Assembly: GCF_040256395.1 (NCBI RefSeq)
Contig: NZ_CP158299.1
Span: forward strand, 2,323,501-2,387,500
Source: Deinococcus sonorensis KR-87
GTDB lineage: Bacteria; Deinococcota; Deinococci; Deinococcales; Deinococcaceae
Length of the DNA: 64,000 nt
Direction of reading: 5' to 3'
Shown here: positions 29,550-41,175 of the stretch, in pieces
Layout of the letters: every line of letters begins with the position of its first letter
Position numbering within the stretch: position 1 is the stretch's first letter
Translations under genes and position numbers: made by a program
Notes under the pieces: model-generated
What the model saw: only the letters and a program-made list of their open reading frames with translations
What the model was told of the DNA's origin: nothing
Databases searched by the model: none

Positions 29550-30372
29550 CCACGGTGCCGGCCCCGGCCAGCGCCGCGCTCACCGGGGCTCCGGCGCGGG
29601 CGTCTCCGAAGATCACCCGGCGCACCCCACCGGCCACCGCTTCTGCGGCGCCCAGCACCTTCTTCTTCATGCGGTCCTGGGCGAAGTCCAGATACGCTTC
29701 CACCTCGTTCGCCGGAATCTCGCGGATCAGGCTGCGTTCATCCGGGAAATCGCGCAGCAGGCCCGGCACGTTCGAGAGCAGCAGCAGGGCGTCGGCCCCC
29801 AGGGCGGCGGCCAGGGCAGCGGCGGCCCGGTCCCCGTCCACGTTGATCGCCACGCCCTCGTAGCTGGCGCCGGGCGGGGTCAGGACCGGCAGATAGCCGC
29901 CCGAGAGCAGCAGCTCAATCAGGCCGGTGTTCACCCGCTCCACCGTGCCGGTGTGGTCGCCGCGCAGCACCTTGACCTTGCCGTTCTCCACGGCCCGCAC
30001 CGAATCCTTGTGGCGGCCCTCGAAGATGCGGCCGTCCAGGCCGCTGAGCCCCACCGCGTTCACCCCGTGGCGTTGCAACCGCTCCACGATGCCCTTGTTC
30101 ATCTTGCCGCAGTACACCATCTCAAAGATTTCCAGCGTCTGGCGGTCGGTGAAGCGCGAGGTGTAGCCGCTGGGACTGGTCACGAAGCGCGGCGGATGCC
30201 CCAGCGCCTCGGCCACCCGGTTGGTTTCCCCGCTGCCGCCGTGCACCACGATCAGCCGCCGGCCTTCCTTCCATAGGGCCGCCACATCGGCGCACACCGC
30301 GTCGTAATCGATGCCGGCACTGCCGCCGACCTTCACCACCACCAGCCCATCCTGCGAATTCACGCCGGTCAT
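29542..30372 (-). CDS. lysZ: [LysW]-aminoadipate kinase
   Basis: Amino-acid-kinase-fold enzyme that phosphorylates the side-chain carboxylate of aminoadipate carried on LysW, in lysine synthesis from 2-oxoglutarate. The 276-aa protein has VVVKVGGS at the start, IVVHGGSGE, the substrate loop VTSPSGYTSRFTD, GLDGRIFEGR and AINVDGDRAAA. The assignment to LysZ rather than ArgB rests on the LysZ-like loop and on lysW, lysX, lysY, lysT, lysU and hcs in the same window. Its ATG overlaps the stop of the DUF1294 gene, making it the last gene of a small operon. Confidence 0.88.
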   Translation of the reverse strand: MTGVNSQDGLVVVKVGGSAGIDYDAVCADVAALWKEGRRLIVVHGGSGETNRVAEALGHPPRFVTSPSGYTSRFTDRQTLEIFEMVYCGKMNKGIVERLQRHGVNAVGLSGLDGRIFEGRHKDSVRAVENGKVKVLRGDHTGTVERVNTGLIELLLSGGYLPVLTPPGASYEGVAINVDGDRAAAALAAALGADALLLLSNVPGLLRDFPDERSLIREIPANEVEAYLDFAQDRMKKKVLGAAEAVAGGVRRVIFGDARAGAPVSAALAGAGTVVS

Positions 30373-30680
30373 CCTAGCACATGAAAGTTATAACGGCCTG
30401 ACACATACCAGATGACAAGCAGAACGGCCAACCCGCCCAGGTGCAGCGCCACCACCCGCCGGAAGACCCGCTGGTAGCTGACCTTGCGCGTCTTGTGGCG
30501 GAACACTTGCTGGGCGAGCAGCGAGCCGGGCCAGCCGAACCACGCCTCCAGGCGGTGCAGCTGCCGCTCCGGAATGCGCTGATGGCCGCCCCGGGCCAAT
30601 TGCTTGTCCTGCCACACGGCCACGAAGGCCACCAGGCTCATGGCGATGTACAGCACCGCCAGCAGCCGCAGCAGCGTCAA
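30369..30680 (-). CDS. DUF1294 small membrane protein
   Basis: 103-aa protein with two hydrophobic helices flanking the conserved DUF1294 core: DKQLARGGHQRIPERQLHRLE, then GWPGSLLAQQVFRHKTRK. Function is unknown. The TTG start (30678-30680) is chosen because it overlaps the upstream stop as TTGA, a coupling arrangement used elsewhere in this window. The longer open frame would run 60 nt into the upstream gene. Confidence 0.78.
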   Translation of the reverse strand: MTLLRLLAVLYIAMSLVAFVAVWQDKQLARGGHQRIPERQLHRLEAWFGWPGSLLAQQVFRHKTRKVSYQRVFRRVVALHLGGLAVLLVIWYVSGRYNFHVLG

Positions 30681-31198
30681 GGCCGGTACAGCTCCGGGTG
30701 CAGGAAGGGCGCCAGCGAGAGGCTGAGCGCCTGCTGCCACACGTCGGCGCGCGACAGCAGGCCGTCGGTCAGCCAGCCGACCGTGCCGGCCTTCTGCTTG
30801 ATGTTATGAACGCCGCTGAGCCCGTCCATTACCGGCCCCAGTTCCTCCCCGGCCAGCACCCGGGCCGCCACCTGCGGAGGCAGCCGCAGCTCGGCGGTGC
30901 GCGCCAGTTCCAGCTGCGGGCCGCGCACCACCGCCACCACCCCGAACAGCCACGCGCCGGCCTCGTCGAAGCGCACGCCGCCCTCCAGCCCCACGCCCCA
31001 GCGGGCGTCCGGCTGCTGGCTGGCGGCAATGGCCCGCTGAACCGCGCCCCGGGTGGTCTGCTCCACGCCGATCGGTTGATCCGGGACGCCGGAGGCCGCC
31101 GGGCAGCCCTGGACCGGCAGCTCAGGAAAGGTCTGGGCGAACACGAGCTGCACCGGGCGCAGCTTGGCGGGGTTGAGGCTTCCGACAAAGACAGTCAC
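30677..31198 (-). CDS. Inosine/xanthosine triphosphatase-like NTPase (DUF84)
   Basis: 173-aa house-cleaning NTPase of the YjjX/DUF84 family, which hydrolyses ITP, XTP and related non-canonical nucleotides. It begins VFVGSLNPAKLRPVQ, the family signature with the substrate Asn/Lys, and contains GVGLEGGVRF and a C-terminal GVHNIKQKAGTVGWLT. The GTG start lies 7 nt after TATCAT (31206-31211, minus strand), a leaderless layout. It heads the operon with the DUF1294 gene and lysZ. Confidence 0.85.
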   Translation of the reverse strand: MTVFVGSLNPAKLRPVQLVFAQTFPELPVQGCPAASGVPDQPIGVEQTTRGAVQRAIAASQQPDARWGVGLEGGVRFDEAGAWLFGVVAVVRGPQLELARTAELRLPPQVAARVLAGEELGPVMDGLSGVHNIKQKAGTVGWLTDGLLSRADVWQQALSLSLAPFLHPELYRP

Positions 31199-31330
31199 GT
31201 CCGGGATGATAGAGCCGCCGGCTCCTTGAAGGAACCGGAAAGGTTGAACCTACAGTTCTTCATGCAGCGCTCCGGCGCGCGCCACGCACGATCACCACAC
31301 TGAATGCTCAGGAGGCACGCCGACCCCACA

Positions 31331-31738
31331 ATGATCCAGCAGCCGTCACCCCCCCCATCCATCCTGCTCGTTGAGGACAGCGAAGCGGACATTCTGCTGA
31401 CGCAGATGACCTTCGATGACGCCGGGCTGAGCCAGGGCCTGCAGGTGGTGCATGACGGAGTGGAGGCGCTCAGCTATCTGCGCCACGAAACGCCGTACCG
31501 CAGCTGTCCGGACCCGGCGCTGGTGCTGCTGAGCCTGCACCTGCCGCGCCTGGACGGCCTGGAGGTGCTGACTCAGCTGGAACAGGACGGCACCCTCCGG
31601 CGGATTCCGGTGCTGGTGCTGCTGTCCTCGTGGAGCGATCAGGACCACCTGACGCCGCTGCCCGCTTCCTGCGGGTACCTGCTCAAGCCGATTGATGCCG
31701 GGGAACTGGCGGCCGCGTGGCAGCAGCTCAAACCCTGA
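31331..31738 (+). CDS. Single-domain receiver protein lacking the phospho-acceptor Asp
   Basis: 135-aa stand-alone receiver domain of the Rcp/CheY type. The acidic pair is present (LVEDSEADILL), and the conserved Lys is in LLKPIDAGEL. Where Rcp-type receivers have LLDLNLP, this protein reads LLSLHLP, so the phosphorylated Asp is a Ser. It may act as a pseudo-receiver through protein contacts. The ATG at 31331 begins closest to the domain; an in-frame ATG at 31304 would add nine residues. AGGAGG (31310-31315) is rather far from 31331. It lies between lysY and the lysZ operon on the opposite strand. Confidence 0.78.
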   Translation: MIQQPSPPPSILLVEDSEADILLTQMTFDDAGLSQGLQVVHDGVEALSYLRHETPYRSCPDPALVLLSLHLPRLDGLEVLTQLEQDGTLRRIPVLVLLSSWSDQDHLTPLPASCGYLLKPIDAGELAAAWQQLKP

Positions 31739-31746
31739 AGTGAGGG

Positions 31747-33794
<2,048 letters not shown>

Positions 33795-33863
33795 AGCACC
33801 CTTTCAGCAGCGGGCGGCCGGCCCGGCCCCGCTGGGGGTGCCGGGTGCAGCCGCCCTGCCTGC

Positions 33864-34046
33864 TTACTCGCCCCAGTCCTCGGCTTCCTGGGGGGCCAGG
33901 CTGAGGGTGTTGGGATTCAGGTTGGTGACTTCCAGCTCGCTGCCGCAGCTGTCGCAGATCACCAGTTCGCCGAGCTCCGGGGTGTTCAGGTTGATGGGGT
34001 TGCCGCATTCGGGGCATTCAAAGCCGGTCAGGTCCAAGTTCGTCAT
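33864..34046 (-). CDS. lysW: Lysine biosynthesis amino-group carrier protein LysW
   Basis: 60-aa acidic carrier whose C-terminal Glu is joined to aminoadipate by LysX; the intermediates stay attached until lysine is released. It ends EAEDWGE, the diagnostic LysW tail. The N-terminal zinc ribbon is ECPECG...CDSCG. AGGAG lies 7 nt before the ATG. It sits between the tandem zinc-ribbon gene and lysX. Confidence 0.97.
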   Translation of the reverse strand: MTNLDLTGFECPECGNPINLNTPELGELVICDSCGSELEVTNLNPNTLSLAPQEAEDWGE

Positions 34047-34099
34047 GTCAACGCTCCTGATATCAGATGGGGGGCCCGTGGGGGCACAGGGGTCTAGGC

Positions 34100-34411
34100 T
34101 TAGGCCTGCGGGTGGGTGCCGTCTTCCTCGAATTCCAGCTCGATCTGGGCGTGGCAGTGGGGGCACTCCACCACCGCCGAGTCCTCGATCATGTCCTCGG
34201 TAACGTCAAATTCCTCGCCGCAGTTCGGGCAGGTGGTCAGGATGCCCAGCAGCACGAAGTCCAGTTCGTCGCCTTCCTTGCGGGTGAGTTCCAGTTCGGC
34301 GTTGCAGTTGTCACAGACCACCGCGTCTCCGAGCTGCAGCTCCGCACGGTCCTGCTCGGTCAGCTCCAGCACCTCATCGCAGATGGGGCAGACGATCTCC
34401 AGGATGCTCAT
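34100..34411 (-). CDS. Tandem zinc-ribbon protein related to LysW, without the carrier tail
   Basis: 103-aa, very acidic protein built of two LysW-like zinc ribbons. The first (about 1-54) has CPICD and CDNCN and follows the LysW pattern ELTEQDRAELQLGDAVVCD. The second (about 55-95) has CPNCGEEF and CPHCHAQ. It ends EEDGTHPQA and lacks the EDWGE tail, so it cannot carry substrate the way LysW does. It lies between lysU and lysW on the same strand. TAGAAT on the minus strand (34418-34423) is 6 nt before its ATG, so it may head its own leaderless transcript into lysW-lysX. A scaffold, chaperone or regulatory role is possible; none is proven. Confidence 0.8.
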   Translation of the reverse strand: MSILEIVCPICDEVLELTEQDRAELQLGDAVVCDNCNAELELTRKEGDELDFVLLGILTTCPNCGEEFDVTEDMIEDSAVVECPHCHAQIELEFEEDGTHPQA

Positions 34412-34447
34412 GCCGCCATTCTAAGGCGGGAAGCGCGGGTCAGCGGT

Positions 34448-34951
34448 TCACGGGTCCGCCTCCTGCTCGCCGGGAAAGCGCTGGTATTTGCGATAGAAGG
34501 CCAGGATGCTGCCCTCGCGCAGCGCTTCCCGCAGGAACTCGGGCGGCGGCGTCAGCTGAAAGACCTCCTCCCCGCGCGTCAGGCGGCCGCTCTCCACATC
34601 CAGGCTCACCTCGTCGCCGTCGTGCAGCACGCCGGTCAGGTCCGCCTCGAAGGCCGGGATGCCCAGGTTCAGCAGGTTGCGGTAGTGAATCCGCGCGAAG
34701 CTGGGCGCGATGATGCCCCCGATGCGCAGCTTCTTGAGCGCCTGCGGGGCATACTCGCGGCTGCTGCCCAGGCCCCAGTTGCGCCCCCCGATCAGCACGT
34801 CCCCCTCCTGAACCTCGGCGGCAAACTCCGGGCGGATGTAATGGAAGGCGAACGTCTGAAAGAGATCCTCGCCGGCCATGAAGGGGGCGAACTTGCCGGG
34901 CAGGATGTCGTCGGTGTTGACGCTGTCTCCAAATTTCCAGATACGGGGCAT
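34448..34951 (-). CDS. lysU: Homoaconitase small subunit (LeuD-like)
   Basis: Small swivel-domain subunit of the [4Fe-4S] homoaconitase that isomerises homocitrate to homoisocitrate in lysine synthesis. The 167-aa protein has KFGDSVNTDDILPG and GGRNWGLGSSREYAP, the substrate loop of the LeuD/LysU family. The ATG at 34949-34951, preceded by AAGGA, gives the standard N-terminus and leaves 19 nt to lysT. It is read as LysU rather than LeuD because of its lys neighbours. The enzyme could also serve leucine synthesis. Confidence 0.9.
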   Translation of the reverse strand: MPRIWKFGDSVNTDDILPGKFAPFMAGEDLFQTFAFHYIRPEFAAEVQEGDVLIGGRNWGLGSSREYAPQALKKLRIGGIIAPSFARIHYRNLLNLGIPAFEADLTGVLHDGDEVSLDVESGRLTRGEEVFQLTPPPEFLREALREGSILAFYRKYQRFPGEQEADP

Positions 34952-34970
34952 ACAGGGTTCCTTTGCGGGC

Positions 34971-36251
34971 TCAGGCGCTGACTGGCCGGACATCTTCCGG
35001 CAGCGCGATCTCGCCCCGGATGGCGGTGGCGGCGGCCACGGCGGGGGAGGCCAGGTAGATCCTGGCGTCCTTGTCGCCCATGCGGCCAATGAAGTTGCGG
35101 TTCGAGGTGCTGACGCAGACCTCGCCGGGAGCCAGCACCCCTTGGTGGCGGCCCATGCAGGGCCCGCAGCCGGGGGTGCCCAGCACCGCGCCCGCCTGCA
35201 TCAGCGTCAGCAGGGTGCCGTCCTGCAGGGCCGACTCCATCACCTGACTGCTGGCCGGAATCACCAGCAGGCGGGTGTGCGCCGCGACCCGCTGGCCGCG
35301 CAGCACCTCGGCGGCGGCGTGCAGGTCCTCGATGCGCCCGTTGGTGCAGGTGCCGATGAACACCTGATCCACCCTCAATCCGCGCAGGTCCGCCACGTCG
35401 TGCACGTTGTCCACCTCGCTGGGGGCGCTCATGCGCGGGGCAAGCGAGGACAGATCCAGCACGACCTCGCGGACGTAGGTGGCCCCCTCGTCCGGGTAGA
35501 CCCACGCCGGAACGTCGTACAGGTCCAGAATCTCGCCGCCCGGCACCACCAGCCCGGTCTTGGCCCCGGCCTCCACGCACAGGTTGGCCAGCGTCATGCG
35601 CTCGCCGCGCGTGAAGCGGTCTCCGGCGTGCATCTCGATGCTCATGTAGGTGGCCCCGTCGGCCCCGAGCTGCCGGATCATCTCCAGCGCCGCGTCCTTG
35701 GCGCTCACGCCGGGGCGCAGCTCACCGGTGAAGGTCACCTTGACGCTTTCCGGCACCCGCAGCCAGGTCTTGCCGCTGGCGGCCGCCAGGGCGATGTCGG
35801 TGGCGCCCATGCCGGTGCCGAAGGCCGCCACCGCGCCGTAGGTGGTGCTGTGGCTGTCGCTGCCCAGCACGATCCAGCCGGGCCGGGCCAGGCCTTCCTC
35901 CATCAGCACCTGATGGCAGATGCCGCGCCCCACGTCGAAGAGCCGCACGCCGGTGGCCGCAGCGTACTCGCGGGCCTCCTTCTGCGCCTGCGCCACGCTG
36001 ACGGTGCTGGCGGGCGCCACATGATCCACCACGATGCTCACCCGCTCCGGGTACTTCGGGACGGCGTTCAGGTCCTGCTGCATCCGCTGGATGAAGCTCT
36101 GCGCGATGCTGTCCACCACCATCACCTGATCCACCTCCACCACCGCGAGGTCGCCGGCGTACACCGTCTGCCGGCCGCGCCGCGACAGGATCTTCTCGGC
36201 CATGGTCTGGGGCCGGTGTGGCTGGGGGAAGGCTGTGTCTGGGCTGCTCAT
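34971..36251 (-). CDS. lysT: Homoaconitase large subunit (LeuC-like)
   Basis: Catalytic [4Fe-4S] subunit paired with LysU. The 426-aa protein contains the cluster cysteines in FIGTCTNGRIEDL and TPGCGPCMGRHQG, plus SDSHSTTYGAVAAFGTG and STSNRNFIGRMG of the aconitase family. The ATG at 36249-36251 is preceded by AGGAG at 10 nt. The frame is open 39 nt further upstream to another ATG, which lies outside the family's usual length. It follows the transporter gene by 53 nt. Confidence 0.91.
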   Translation of the reverse strand: MSSPDTAFPQPHRPQTMAEKILSRRGRQTVYAGDLAVVEVDQVMVVDSIAQSFIQRMQQDLNAVPKYPERVSIVVDHVAPASTVSVAQAQKEAREYAAATGVRLFDVGRGICHQVLMEEGLARPGWIVLGSDSHSTTYGAVAAFGTGMGATDIALAAASGKTWLRVPESVKVTFTGELRPGVSAKDAALEMIRQLGADGATYMSIEMHAGDRFTRGERMTLANLCVEAGAKTGLVVPGGEILDLYDVPAWVYPDEGATYVREVVLDLSSLAPRMSAPSEVDNVHDVADLRGLRVDQVFIGTCTNGRIEDLHAAAEVLRGQRVAAHTRLLVIPASSQVMESALQDGTLLTLMQAGAVLGTPGCGPCMGRHQGVLAPGEVCVSTSNRNFIGRMGDKDARIYLASPAVAAATAIRGEIALPEDVRPVSA

Positions 36252-36304
36252 GGGTCTATTCTCCTGCGACTTGAGAGGGGGAACTGGCATCTGGGCCTTG
36301 GTGC

Positions 36305-37498
36305 TCAGCGGGGGCGGCGGTTCATGGCCCAGCCGACCAGCCCGCCCAGCACGATGCCCCAGAAGGGGCTCCCCAGCCCCAGCAAGCTGAGGCCCGACGC
36401 GGTCACGATCAGGGTCAGGGCGGCGGCTTCGCGCCAGCGCGGGTCCGAGAGGGCGTCCACCGTGCTGGCGATGATGGTGCCGATCAGCGCCAGCCCGGCC
36501 AGCGCCGTGATCAGGCTGACCGGCAGCGCCGCGATGGCCCCCGAGACCAGCCCGGCAAAGACGCCCAGCAACAGATAGAAGAAGGCGTTGGCCAGCCCCG
36601 CCACGTAGCGCCGCTGCGGGTCCGGATGCGCCTCGGGGCCGGTGCAGATGGCGGCCGTGATGGCGGCCAGCGTGACGGTATGGCTCCCGAACGGGGCGGC
36701 CAGAAACGACGACAGCCCGGTGCTGGTGATCAGCGGCGAGACCGGCACCTGTCCGTACCCGCTCGCCTTCAGGTTGGCCGCGCCCGGCAGGTTCTGGGAC
36801 GCCAGCGTGACCAGCGTCATGGGAAGCGCCAGCACCAGCAGGCCCGCCACGGTGAAGGCGGGCGCCGTGAAGTGCGGAAAGCCGAAGACGCCGCTGCCGC
36901 TCCCCAGCTGCACCTGACCCGCCGCCAGGGCCGCCGCCACCCCGGTCACCAGCGCCAGCAGCACCGCGTAGCGCGGCAGCCAGACGCGGCCCAGCAGGTA
37001 GGCCAGCAGCATGCTGCCCACCGTGACCGGCTGGGTGGGCAGCACCCGGAAGGCATTCAGCGCGAAGGGGAGCAGCAGGCCCGCCAGCAGCCCGGCGGCC
37101 AGCGGCGCCGGAATGCGGCGCACCAGCCGCTCGAACAGGCCACTGAGCCCCAGCGCGGTGATGATGGCCGCGCTGATCAGGTAGCTGCCGATCATCTCCG
37201 GGTAGCTGAGCCGGCCCGCCTCCGACACGATCAGCGCCAGCCCCGGCGTGCTCCAGGCGGTGACGATCGGCGCCCGGTACCGCCAGCTGAGCAGCGCCCC
37301 CGGCACGGCGATGCCCACATACACGCTCCAGACCCAGCTGGTGGTCTGGGCCGGACTGAGGTGGGCCAGCTGCGCCGCCTGGAACACCAGGCCGATGCTG
37401 CTGGAGAAGCCCACCAGCACCGCCACGAAGCCCGCCAGGATGGCGGAAAAGGAACTGTCGCGGCGCAGCGACTGCAGCTGGGCAGGCAGGGCGGTCAT
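36305..37498 (-). CDS. BenE-family benzoate/H+ symporter-like transporter
   Basis: 397-aa integral membrane protein with about 10-12 hydrophobic helices. It has the BenE features LVGFSSSIGLVFQAA near the start, YRAPIVTAWSTPGLAL, and the central ASQNLPGAANLKASGY and GSHTVTLAAITAAICTGPEAH. The family takes up aromatic carboxylates in some bacteria, but substrate is uncertain here and no benzoate catabolism is nearby. Its ATG overlaps the stop of the PhzF-like gene. It separates hcs from lysT, so it is probably co-transcribed with lysine genes. Confidence 0.85.
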   Translation of the reverse strand: MTALPAQLQSLRRDSSFSAILAGFVAVLVGFSSSIGLVFQAAQLAHLSPAQTTSWVWSVYVGIAVPGALLSWRYRAPIVTAWSTPGLALIVSEAGRLSYPEMIGSYLISAAIITALGLSGLFERLVRRIPAPLAAGLLAGLLLPFALNAFRVLPTQPVTVGSMLLAYLLGRVWLPRYAVLLALVTGVAAALAAGQVQLGSGSGVFGFPHFTAPAFTVAGLLVLALPMTLVTLASQNLPGAANLKASGYGQVPVSPLITSTGLSSFLAAPFGSHTVTLAAITAAICTGPEAHPDPQRRYVAGLANAFFYLLLGVFAGLVSGAIAALPVSLITALAGLALIGTIIASTVDALSDPRWREAAALTLIVTASGLSLLGLGSPFWGIVLGGLVGWAMNRRPR

Positions 37499-38367
37499 GG
37501 GCGAGGCGTCCGCAGCGGCTCGGCCGGGCCGCCCACCCAGACGCTGCGGGCCGTGGCGCCGTTCAGGTCCGCCTGGGCGCTCAGGCGTGACGGGCGGCCG
37601 GTGGCGCGCCCCTGGCTGGCCCGGATCAGGGTGTCCTGCGCGCTGACGTGGCCCAGCAGGCTCAGGCCCGCCACCAGCGAGGCGTAGGTGTTGCTGCTGG
37701 CATTGTCCTCCAGAAAGCCCTTCAGTGGCGCAAAGTAGCGGAAGTCGGCGTGCAGGCCCCGGGCGGCGCGGGTGGTGTAGGCCAGCAGCCCGGTGGTCCC
37801 GGTCGCGTGCCCCAGCGCCGCGATGGCCTCGCGGTCCGGGTGGATGGCGTCCAGCGCCTCACCGTCCTGCACCGCCAGCAGCAGGTTGGGCCGTCCGGCG
37901 CTGGCGATCAGCACCGGTAAAGCCGTGTCCAGCTGATCGGGGGTCAGGCCGACGGCATAGGCCAGGGCGTCGGCTGAGGGCGTCGTGGCCAGCACTTCAG
38001 CGGTAGCATCCCCCTGCCGCAGCATCCACTCGCCGCCGCACAGCTGGGCCGGGAATTCCTGGCCCTTCATCCAGACGCTGCTGACGTCGGCAATGCGGCC
38101 CTGCCCGAACAGCCACGCCAGGGCCGCCAGCGCGCCGCTGTCGCTCTCGCCCTTTTCCCGCTCGGGCGTGAAGGCGCGCAGGGAGATACCGCTGTCGTTC
38201 AGGTCCGTGACAAACATGCTGACCGGCGCCCCGGAGGTGGCGGCCATGGCCTGCATTTCCAGGTCGTCCAGACGTTCGGCGCCCGGGTGCAGCGCGATCA
38301 GCTTGCCGCCCTCGGTGCCCGGCTGGGCGTACACGCGGTAGAGGTGAAGGGAAGTGGGTTCGGTCAT
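37495..38367 (-). CDS. Divergent PhzF-family protein
   Basis: 290-aa protein with the PhzF/diaminopimelate-epimerase-like duplicated fold. LHLYRVYAQP at the start, ISLRAFTPEREKGE and SALAA-type helices match the first half. The usual GNP near the start, the catalytic Glu (S-E-T-x-F in typical PhzF) and the G-H-P-T motif are missing or altered (GAPVSMFV, GESDSGALA), so classical isomerase activity is doubtful. ATG at 38365-38367. It lies 36 nt after the end of hcs and overlaps the transporter gene by 4 bp. Confidence 0.7.
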   Translation of the reverse strand: MTEPTSLHLYRVYAQPGTEGGKLIALHPGAERLDDLEMQAMAATSGAPVSMFVTDLNDSGISLRAFTPEREKGESDSGALAALAWLFGQGRIADVSSVWMKGQEFPAQLCGGEWMLRQGDATAEVLATTPSADALAYAVGLTPDQLDTALPVLIASAGRPNLLLAVQDGEALDAIHPDREAIAALGHATGTTGLLAYTTRAARGLHADFRYFAPLKGFLEDNASSNTYASLVAGLSLLGHVSAQDTLIRASQGRATGRPSRLSAQADLNGATARSVWVGGPAEPLRTPRP

Positions 38368-38403
38368 CGGTTCATCCTGACACCCCGTGAGCGGGGCGCC
38401 CAC

Positions 38404-39627
<1,224 letters not shown>

Positions 39628-39741
39628 CTGTAAGGGCCAGAATACTTATCACTTGTAATGTTTTCGTCCCGTACGGTGATCTTCAGGCGCCTTGGGCCGG
39701 GACTCACGCCACTTTGGGCAGGCAGCGCTCACAGTGGAACC

Positions 39742-40734
39742 ATGACCACCACAGGAAAAACCGTCCACCAGCGTCCCCTCGGCAAGACTGGACTGCTGGT
39801 CGCGGAGATCGGCTACGGAGCCTGGGGCATCGGCGCGGATGCCTGGAAGGGCGCGCAGGATGACGAGAGCCTGTCCGCGCTGCGGCGCTACATCGAACTG
39901 GGCGGCAACTTCATCGACACGGCCATGGGGTACGGCAACGGCCACAGCGAGCGGCTGGTGGGTCAGGTGGCCCGCGACAACCCCGGCACGCTGGTCGCCA
40001 CCAAGGTCAGCCCCAAGAACCGGCAGTGGCCGGCGGCACCCGGCACCACCGCCGACGAGGCGTTTCCCGCCGAGTACGTCATTCAGATGACCGAGGCCAG
40101 CCTGGAGCGGCTGGGCACGGACGCCATCGACGTGCAGCAGTTTCACGTCTGGAATGACAGCTGGCTGGGCGAGGGCAGCTGGCAGGACGCCGTGACCCAG
40201 CTGAAGCGCGACGGCAAAATCCGGCACTTTGGCATCAGCATCAACGACCATCAGCCGAACAACGCGGTGAAAGCGGTCGAGCAGGGCGTGGTGGAGACGG
40301 TACAGGTGATCTACAACGTCTTCGACCAGACGCCGCAGGACCGGCTGCTGGACGCCTGCCGGATGCACGGGGTGGGCGTGATCGTGCGGGTGGCGCTCGA
40401 CGAGGGGGCGCTGACCGGTCACATCACCCCCGACACCACCTTCGACAAGGGGGACTTCCGCAGCAGCTATTTTGGCGGCAACCGCAAGCAGGAGCTGCAG
40501 GAGCACCTGCGTTCCATCGAGCAGACGCTGGGCATCACGACCGAACAGCTGCCCGAGACAGCCCTGCGCTTCGTGCTGAGCCACCCGGCGGTCAGCACCG
40601 TCATTGTGGGTATGCGCAGCGTGCGCAACGTGGAACGCAACATCACCCTGGCCGACGGGCGCGGGCTGCCGGACGCCCAGGTGAGGCAGCTGTACACCCA
40701 GCGCTGGGACCGCAACTGGTATCAGCCGGTCTGA
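39742..40734 (+). CDS. Aldo/keto reductase
   Basis: 330-aa NADPH-dependent oxidoreductase with a TIM-barrel fold. Motifs: LGYG-type start ([12 protein letters not shown]), [19 protein letters not shown] with the catalytic Asp and Tyr, [10 protein letters not shown] with the Lys, and [17 protein letters not shown] at the NADPH site. It belongs to the general stress/Tas-like group; the substrate is not known. The ATG at 39742 fits the family N-terminus. CACAGT lies 6 nt before it, a weak leaderless-type box. A strong palindromic terminator follows. Confidence 0.86.
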   Translation: MTTTGKTVHQRPLGKTGLLVAEIGYGAWGIGADAWKGAQDDESLSALRRYIELGGNFIDTAMGYGNGHSERLVGQVARDNPGTLVATKVSPKNRQWPAAPGTTADEAFPAEYVIQMTEASLERLGTDAIDVQQFHVWNDSWLGEGSWQDAVTQLKRDGKIRHFGISINDHQPNNAVKAVEQGVVETVQVIYNVFDQTPQDRLLDACRMHGVGVIVRVALDEGALTGHITPDTTFDKGDFRSSYFGGNRKQELQEHLRSIEQTLGITTEQLPETALRFVLSHPAVSTVIVGMRSVRNVERNITLADGRGLPDAQVRQLYTQRWDRNWYQPV

Positions 40735-40750
40735 GGGACAGGAAAGGGAA

Positions 40751-40784
40751 AGGGCGGGCCAGGATCCGGATCCTGGCCCGCCCT
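40751..40784. terminator. Perfect 34-bp palindromic terminator
   Basis: AGGGCGGGCCAGGATCC is followed directly by its reverse complement, so the whole stretch is self-complementary with a minimal loop. It separates the aldo/keto reductase from the convergent acidic protein gene and can work both ways. Confidence 0.75.
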
Positions 40785-40795
40785 GTTCTCTGTCT

Positions 40796-41119
40796 TTAAC
40801 GCGGCAGCGGGCGGTCGCGTTTGGGGCCGCCGTCGAAGCCGCCGCTGCGCTCGGCGCCCTCGCCACCCTCCTCCTCGCCGCCCAGGTCGCTGCCGGTGGC
40901 GCCGTTGGGGTCCCCAGGCCGGTCTCCTTCGAAGTCGTAGCTCACCAGGCGGCCATCGTCGAAGCTCGGCTGGTCATTGACGTTCTTCTGGTCGTCGGCG
41001 TCCTGATGGCGCCTGGACTGGTCATCCGACACCATGTCGGCCAGCAGATCCGGCGGAGCGCCCTCGTCCACCACCTCGCCGATCAGGGCCTGATTCTCGT
41101 CATCTCGTTCGGGTGTCAT
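40796..41119 (-). CDS. Small acidic hydrophilic protein, 107 aa, unknown
   Basis: I do not recognise a family. The product is rich in Asp, Glu, Gly and Gln with almost no bulky hydrophobics after residue 30 (e.g. DDQSRRHQDADDQKN, LGGEEEGGEGAERSGG), so it is probably disordered. No Cys, signal or membrane segment. TAGCCT on the minus strand (41126-41131) is 6 nt before the ATG, supporting expression. It follows a second, smaller acidic gene on the same strand. Hydrophilins of this kind are often linked to dehydration tolerance, but that is inference. Confidence 0.7.
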   Translation of the reverse strand: MTPERDDENQALIGEVVDEGAPPDLLADMVSDDQSRRHQDADDQKNVNDQPSFDDGRLVSYDFEGDRPGDPNGATGSDLGGEEEGGEGAERSGGFDGGPKRDRPLPR

Positions 41120-41175
41120 GTTCCCAGGCTAAGCGGCGAAGCTCCGGTCTACATCTGAGGGTCCTGTGGAATGAT

